Assembly (NCBI GenBank): GCA_902764915.1
Contig: CACWXY010000013.1
Location: 1 to 64,000, forward strand
Source of the DNA: an uncultured Eubacteriales bacterium
Lineage (GTDB): Bacteria; Bacillota; Clostridia; Christensenellales; Aristaeellaceae
Direction: 5' to 3'
Length of the DNA: 64,000 bases
This document shows positions 62,959-64,000 of the stretch, piece by piece. Below the pieces are notes generated by a model. The model did no database searches. It was not told where the DNA came from and was given only the letters and a program-made list of their open reading frames with translations. The position numbers were made by a program, and so were the translations under genes. Each line of letters starts with the position of its first letter. Position 1 is the stretch's first letter.

Positions 62959-64000
62959 CTACTTCAGTGTACGGAAGGATTCAATGCCGCGCAGCAGGCT
63001 GAGTTCCCGGACATCGCGGCGGGTGGTATACATCTTTCGGGTGAGTACAACGCCCTTTCGCCAGAACAGGCAGATAAAGGGACAGTCCTTGGCAAACTGG
63101 GTCTGTATATCCATGAGCGTCTGCTGGTATTCGCTCTGTGAGACACAGGTGCGCAGCTGCTTGAACAGATCGTTCATGGCGGTAGAGCGGTAGCGTACAT
63201 AATTCCCGGTATTGCTGGTCATAAGAAGAAAACCGGGATCCGGCGGCACATCCATGGCATAGGAGACAAGTGCCAGCTGAAAGGAACCGGCGGAAAGCTT
63301 TTCCTGAATTCCGGCAAATGTCTGCGCGCTGATGGATACGGAAATGCCGACCTGCGCCAGCTGCTCTGCGATCAGATTGGCGCATTCCATGCGCACGTCG
63401 TTTTCCGGCTCCTCATAGACATAGAGCGTAAGGGTAAAGTTGACAAGCTTGCCCTTTTCATCCAGGCGGTCGAGGATGCCGTCTCCGTTGCTGTCGCCCC
63501 AGCCCTCTTCATTGAGAAGACGCTTCGCCTCATCCAGATTCCTCACAAAATAGGCATCGAGACTGTCATTGTACATCCAGGTGCCGGGAATGAACGGAGT
63601 GTCCGTACGCGCCACCATGCCCAGGTACACATTGCTGGCCAGTTTATCCACGTCCACTACATACCGTATGGCTTTGCGCACATTCTCTGATGCCAGGCGC
63701 GCGTGCGAGTGGTTCATAAGCAGGCATTCCAGCTGATTGGTCCGATAGTCCAGTGCCAGGGAAGAAGTGCCGGAACGGTACTGCGCAGCGGCGATGGAAC
63801 GCGTGAAAATGGTATCGACGCGCGCATACTCATAGCTTTCAATCACGCTTTTGGGTACATCATACATCAGAAAGGAAATCTCGCGCACCTGGGGAAGGTT
63901 TTTCCACCAGCGCGTATTGACGCCCAGGAGAAGATAGCTCCCCGGCTGGAAGCTTTCGATCACATATGGTCCGCTCCCCAGGGGCTGCTGCTGTCCCAGC
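62959..64000 (-). CDS. Family 5 (oligopeptide/nickel-type) solute-binding protein, 5' end outside window
   Basis: C-terminal 346 residues of a DppA/OppA-like protein. The visible start reads PLGSGPYVIESF, as in SBP family 5. Later motifs include ENVRKAIRYVVDVDKL, NLDEAKRLLNEEGWGDSNGDGILDR and DVPPDPGFLLMTSNTGN. The frame runs off the window end, so the signal peptide and N-terminal lobe are not visible. The ATG at 63963 is internal. Transport partners are not in view. Confidence 0.9.
   Translation of the reverse strand, partial: LGQQQPLGSGPYVIESFQPGSYLLLGVNTRWWKNLPQVREISFLMYDVPKSVIESYEYARVDTIFTRSIAAAQYRSGTSSLALDYRTNQLECLLMNHSHARLASENVRKAIRYVVDVDKLASNVYLGMVARTDTPFIPGTWMYNDSLDAYFVRNLDEAKRLLNEEGWGDSNGDGILDRLDEKGKLVNFTLTLYVYEEPENDVRMECANLIAEQLAQVGISVSISAQTFAGIQEKLSAGSFQLALVSYAMDVPPDPGFLLMTSNTGNYVRYRSTAMNDLFKQLRTCVSQSEYQQTLMDIQTQFAKDCPFICLFWRKGVVLTRKMYTTRRDVRELSLLRGIESFRTLK

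Noticed and set aside
1..64000. CRISPR arrays, rRNA genes, prophage or replication origin
   Set aside because: No regularly spaced direct repeats, rRNA segments, phage structural genes or DnaA-box clusters were seen on reading both strands.

Overview
The window looks like a chromosome segment of a strictly anaerobic, fibre-associated member of the Clostridia. It has moderately high G+C for a Firmicute, strong AGGAGG-type ribosome sites, TTGACA/TATAAT promoters, many ATGA start/stop overlaps and a tryptophan T-box. It also encodes a class III ribonucleotide reductase, a flavodiiron protein, butyrate kinase, a GH10 xylanase and uronate catabolism enzymes. A gut or rumen Christensenellales-type organism would fit, but that placement is inference.

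Layout. 1-97: the 3' end (domains V and VI) of a group II intron lying against the end of a secreted metallo-beta-lactamase-fold gene. 0.9-2.7 kb: a decayed stretch holding a relaxase remnant. 2.7-8.3 kb: a secreted HAD protein, then a partner-switching module made of a membrane Cache-HAMP-SpoIIE phosphatase, an RsbW-like kinase and a STAS domain fused to a phosphotransferase-like kinase. 8.9-11.9 kb: a tyrosine phosphatase, a frameshifted kinase relic and about 1.5 kb of decayed DNA. 11.9-14.9 kb: a BTAD/GGDEF-like regulator coupled to a GH10 xylanase, then 5-formyl-THF cyclo-ligase. 15.0-21.2 kb: a minus-strand operon of NUDIX, GNAT, GNAT-nitroreductase, GNAT-HIT, two small P-loop kinases, a broken methyltransferase and GNAT-pyrophosphatase. 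It is preceded by a promoter, a 32-codon leader ORF and an intrinsic terminator. 21.3-22.2 kb: an AraC relic and tRNA-Ser(CGA). 22.2-27.2 kb: dnaE, GtrA, HAD phosphatase and a small zinc-ribbon-like protein. 27.2-30.2 kb: nrdDG with a promoter overlapping NrdR-box-like sites. 30.4-34 kb: an LRR/cell-wall-binding surface protein, an SCP2-like protein and an S51-type peptidase. 34-39 kb: a ferric-type ABC transporter plus a DUF4867 protein. 39-43.7 kb: SLOG protein, uxuB, uxuA and a Gfo/Idh oxidoreductase. 43.9-47 kb: flavodiiron protein, RtcB and an XRE regulator behind a second promoter/leader-ORF/terminator arrangement. 47.3-50.3 kb: a Trp T-box and a TrpXYZ-type ABC transporter. 50.4-59.3 kb: the conserved block buk, sua5, prfA, prmC, DUF1385, rpmE, rho, TRM11-like methyltransferase, and rpsU. 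59.5-64 kb: HIT protein, mtaB, rsmE, prmA and a family 5 solute-binding protein cut by the window end.

The most unusual items are: (1) Rho at its canonical rho-rpmE locus with a broken Walker A motif and a lysine in place of the catalytic glutamate; (2) the leader-ORF-attenuated operon carrying three different GNAT fusions; (3) the similar leader-ORF arrangement in front of xre-rtcB-flavodiiron; (4) the STAS-kinase fusion in a partner-switching set.
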